From: Candidatus Mcinerneyibacteriota bacterium
GTDB lineage: Bacteria > Macinerneyibacteriota > Macinerneyibacteria > Macinerneyibacteriales > DSCS01
Direction of reading: 5' to 3'
NCBI GenBank assembly: GCA_016937175.1
Contig: JAFGWL010000054.1
Span: forward strand, 1-36,644
Length of the DNA: 36,644 nucleotides
Shown here: positions 34,668-36,644 of the stretch, piece by piece
Layout of the letters: each line of letters begins with the position of its first letter
Numbering within the stretch: the first letter of the stretch is position 1
The notes under the pieces: model-generated
What the model saw: the letters and a program-made list of their open reading frames with translations, nothing else
Told to the model about the DNA's origin: nothing
The model's database searches: none
Position numbers and translations under genes: made by a program

Positions 34668-35778
34668 CTTTTTCTCCGAAATATTGATAGAGATATGTCT
34701 TCAATGCTCCGTTATAAAGTTTTCTGTTTTTATCCGCCTTGCGCCCGAACACCTGTTCGAATCCAGGGAATGCTGTCAGAAGAGAGATATCCCACCCGGG
34801 ATAGCCGGAGAGAGCCTTCCCCAGAGAACCCATCAGGGCCGCCGTTTCGCTTTCCCCTAAAAGACGTTCACCGTAAGGGGGGTTGGTAACCAGGAGCCCG
34901 CTCTTCCCGGGAAGGGCCGATGTACATGCATCTCCCGTTTCAAAACGGACCAGCTCCTCGACTCCTGCTCTTTTGGCACACTCCCTTGACAGAGCTGTCA
35001 TCTCCGGGTCGATATCCCGACCCAGGATAAAGCATCCGCACTCCCTCTCCAGGCTTGAAGCCTCCTGCCGTACCGATTCCCAGGCTTCTTTTGAAGCTGA
35101 GGGCCAGTATTCCGCATCAAAGCGGCGCTTTATTGCAGGATAAATATTATTCATGATCATGGCCGCCTCTATGGGAATAGTGCCACCCCCGCAAAAGGGA
35201 TCCACGAAAAAGTCGCGGCCCTTCCAACGGCTGAGAAGGACAAGGGCAGCAGCGAGAGTCTCCCGCAGGGGAGCCCGGCTCCTTTTGAGAGCATAATTCC
35301 TTTTATGAAGCCCTTCTCCCGAGGCGTTAAGGAAAAGACGGGCCCGGTCTTTGTGGATCCTGAGGAAAATCCTTGCCGGGAATCCCGATTCCGGTAAAGT
35401 CGCCCCCTTCAGACGGGAGAGCAGGCTGTCCACAACAGCTTTTTTGGCCACGGATTGCAGGGCCGGCTCTGATGAGAGACGGGATCTGACGCTTTTGGCC
35501 TGGACGATGATCTTTGTCTCCTTTTTAAGATATTCCTCCCAGGGGACAGCCCGGACCGCTTGAAAAACGTCTTCGAACTTTAAGGCCTCAAACTCTTTCA
35601 AGACCAGGGAGACCCTGTCTGCTGAACGCAGCATGATGTTGGCAGTAGCTAAAGCTCTCTGGTCTCCGTCAAAGAAGACAAGGCCGTCTTCTCCTCCGCT
35701 CTTCTCCAGCCCCAGAGCAAAGAGTTCTCCTGATACGACCTTCTCCAGCCCGAAGGCCGCGGATACCGCGATCTTCAC
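34660..35778 (-). CDS. THUMP-domain 23S rRNA guanine-N2 methyltransferase-like protein (RlmL/YpsC)
   Basis: The 372-aa RNA methyltransferase has an N-terminal THUMP RNA-binding domain (about 45-155), then a Rossmann methylase with motif I Asp193-Pro-Phe-Cys-Gly-Gly-Gly-Thr200 and motif IV Asn299-Pro-Pro-Tyr302, the signature of exocyclic amino methylation. It matches the RlmL N-terminal half (m2G in 23S rRNA) and Bacillus YpsC, without the RlmK half. The start is GTG at 35778, with only a weak AAGAGAG site, 12 nt after xseB. The lipid kinase gene overlaps its end by 8 nt. Confidence 0.9.
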   Translation of the reverse strand: MKIAVSAAFGLEKVVSGELFALGLEKSGGEDGLVFFDGDQRALATANIMLRSADRVSLVLKEFEALKFEDVFQAVRAVPWEEYLKKETKIIVQAKSVRSRLSSEPALQSVAKKAVVDSLLSRLKGATLPESGFPARIFLRIHKDRARLFLNASGEGLHKRNYALKRSRAPLRETLAAALVLLSRWKGRDFFVDPFCGGGTIPIEAAMIMNNIYPAIKRRFDAEYWPSASKEAWESVRQEASSLERECGCFILGRDIDPEMTALSRECAKRAGVEELVRFETGDACTSALPGKSGLLVTNPPYGERLLGESETAALMGSLGKALSGYPGWDISLLTAFPGFEQVFGRKADKNRKLYNGALKTYLYQYFGEKDG

Positions 35779-35790
35779 AAAGACACTCTC

Positions 35791-36015
35791 TTATCGGGAT
35801 TCGTCCGCACTGCCTGGCTCCAGGTCTCTGAGCCTGAGGTCGTCCATGAGCTCACGGATCTTTCCTTCGGCTCCGTGGAGGATAGTATCGAGTTCCCTGA
35901 CAAGGCCGACCCCCTCCTCAAAGAGAGCCAACGCTTCGCCCAGGGGGATGTCCCGCTCTTCCAGGCGTTCGACGATCTCCTCCAGGCGGGACATCTTCTT
36001 TTCATAGGGATCCAT
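35791..36015 (-). CDS. xseB: Exodeoxyribonuclease VII small subunit
   Basis: The 74-aa small subunit assembles with XseA into the ssDNA exonuclease VII. The sequence is the classic antiparallel helical pair: Tyr-Glu-x-x-Met-x-x-Leu-Glu-x-Ile-Val-x-x-Leu-Glu followed by Pro-Leu-x-x-Ala-Leu-x-Leu-Phe-Glu-Glu-Gly. I chose ATG at 36015 (AAAGGA site, 6 nt spacing) over ATG at 36021. It overlaps the xseA stop by 14 nt, consistent with coupled translation. Its length is normal. Confidence 0.93.
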   Translation of the reverse strand: MDPYEKKMSRLEEIVERLEERDIPLGEALALFEEGVGLVRELDTILHGAEGKIRELMDDLRLRDLEPGSADESR

Positions 36016-36644
36016 GTTCATCCTTTCCGGGAGAGACTTCTGTGATCCTGGCCTTGGCCCTCCCTCTCTTCCACTCAAGCTCCACCGAATCATCCGGAGA
36101 GAGAAGAGAAGGATCCGATACAGGCTCCCCCTCTTTACGGACAATGACATAGCCGCGCTGCAGGGGATCAAGGGGACTGGAACCCTGAAGCCGGCTTCTG
36201 ATATCCATAAAGTCATTCTTTTTTCTATTCATTAAAAACATGAGCTGTTCTTCCATCCTGGCCCGCAGCCGCTCTTTGTCCGAAACCGCTTTCTGATACC
36301 GTGTTATCGGGGCTACTCTCCCCAGATGAGCCCTGAGGACTCCGTTCTCCTGCTTCTTACGGAAAAGAAGGTCTTCAGGCAGAACTTCAAGGGACTTTTC
36401 CAGAGACTCCTTTTTCTTTCTCATCTCTTCAGCGGCCCGTAAGACCCGTTTCGGAAGCCTGGCGGCCAGCTCGTCCGTCCGGAGAAAGAGAGCATTTAAA
36501 ACAGAGTCCGGGGACCTCCTGAGCAGGCGCCGTGTCAGATGGGTCCTGGCCTCTTTTTCCCCGGAGATATGGGCTTGTATGGCTTTGATCAAGGAGACCT
36601 CCCTTTTGAGGCGCTCCTGCTCAAGCTCCGAACAGCTTTTGACC
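36002..36644 (-). CDS. xseA: Exodeoxyribonuclease VII large subunit (N-terminus outside window)
   Basis: About 213 C-terminal residues are visible and the frame stays open to the window edge. The segment is a long Glu/Arg/Leu-rich coiled coil (about the first 130 visible residues). It is followed by the conserved end: Leu-Gln-Arg-Gly-Tyr-Val-Ile-Val-Arg, a Pro-Leu-Asp-Pro-Leu preceding it, and a C-terminal Gly-Arg-Ala-Lys-Ala-Arg-Ile-Thr-Glu-Val strand. This matches the XseA stalk and C-terminal barrel segment. The OB-fold and catalytic region are missing only because of the window boundary. The adjacent xseB confirms the assignment. Confidence 0.92.
   Translation of the reverse strand, partial: VKSCSELEQERLKREVSLIKAIQAHISGEKEARTHLTRRLLRRSPDSVLNALFLRTDELAARLPKRVLRAAEEMRKKKESLEKSLEVLPEDLLFRKKQENGVLRAHLGRVAPITRYQKAVSDKERLRARMEEQLMFLMNRKKNDFMDIRSRLQGSSPLDPLQRGYVIVRKEGEPVSDPSLLSPDDSVELEWKRGRAKARITEVSPGKDEHGSL

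Overview
The window reads as an ordinary chromosomal segment of a Gram-negative (diderm) bacterium. It is densely packed, and almost every gene lies on the minus strand in short-spaced or ATGA-overlapping operons. Evidence for an outer membrane is LptD and a secreted, multidomain M4 protease ending in a FlgD-like Pro-Asn-Pro-Phe-Asn-Pro sorting tail. That tail, together with a Bacteroides-type phosphoglycerate dehydrogenase that has Lys-Lys where the catalytic His is expected, suggests the FCB group or a neighbouring candidate phylum. This placement is inference only, with low confidence. I see no prophage, transposase, CRISPR array or toxin-antitoxin module.

Layout from high to low coordinates, which is the direction of transcription for most genes. 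(1) 36644-31157: xseA (cut by the window edge), xseB, a THUMP/RlmL-like RNA methyltransferase, a diacylglycerol-kinase-family lipid kinase, a prenyl diphosphate synthase (ispA type) and a YgiQ radical SAM protein, coupled by tiny gaps or overlaps. (2) 31160-29887: a promoter, a 79-aa two-helix membrane protein and an SPFH/prohibitin protein, closed by a strong hairpin. (3) 29726-26631: a monocistronic secreted M4 metalloprotease with its own promoter and terminator. (4) 26626-25119: a YtcJ-like amidohydrolase with its own promoter, overlapping tail-to-tail with a MocR/PdxR-type regulator. (5) 23884-22359: a divergent vitamin B6 locus, pdxR-like (+) and pdxS-pdxT (-), with a perfect 26-bp palindrome over the pdxST promoter. 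(6) 22346-21212: an ArsR-family repressor and a two-domain protein disulfide oxidoreductase behind a 20-bp palindromic operator.

(7) 21184-14282: a long operon of PBP1A, rpiB, glyA, dCMP deaminase, nrdR, an unrecognised 447-aa protein and a TlpA-like lipoprotein. It combines cell-wall synthesis with one-carbon and deoxynucleotide supply. (8) 13951-14287 (+): a small unknown gene, apparently leaderless. (9) 13903-7387: tRNA-Gly(CCC) as the first element of an operon with guaB, an M1-type membrane metallopeptidase, hflX, a SAM methyltransferase and an RluA-type pseudouridine synthase. (10) 7390-4382: an ABC exporter and dinB. (11) 4334-1: a Bacteroides-type serA, a DegT-family aminotransferase, lptD and the start of an AIR-synthase-related protein.

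The promoters are unusually readable. Seven of the eight minus-strand promoters proposed here are TTGAxx/TATA-like boxes separated by exactly 16 bp. The least explained items are the NrdR-coupled 447-aa protein, the roughly 15-residue insertion in the GlyA active-site region, the ArsR/disulfide-oxidoreductase switch, and the M1 peptidase carrying a polytopic membrane tail. I did not find clear evidence of a wholly new multi-gene system.
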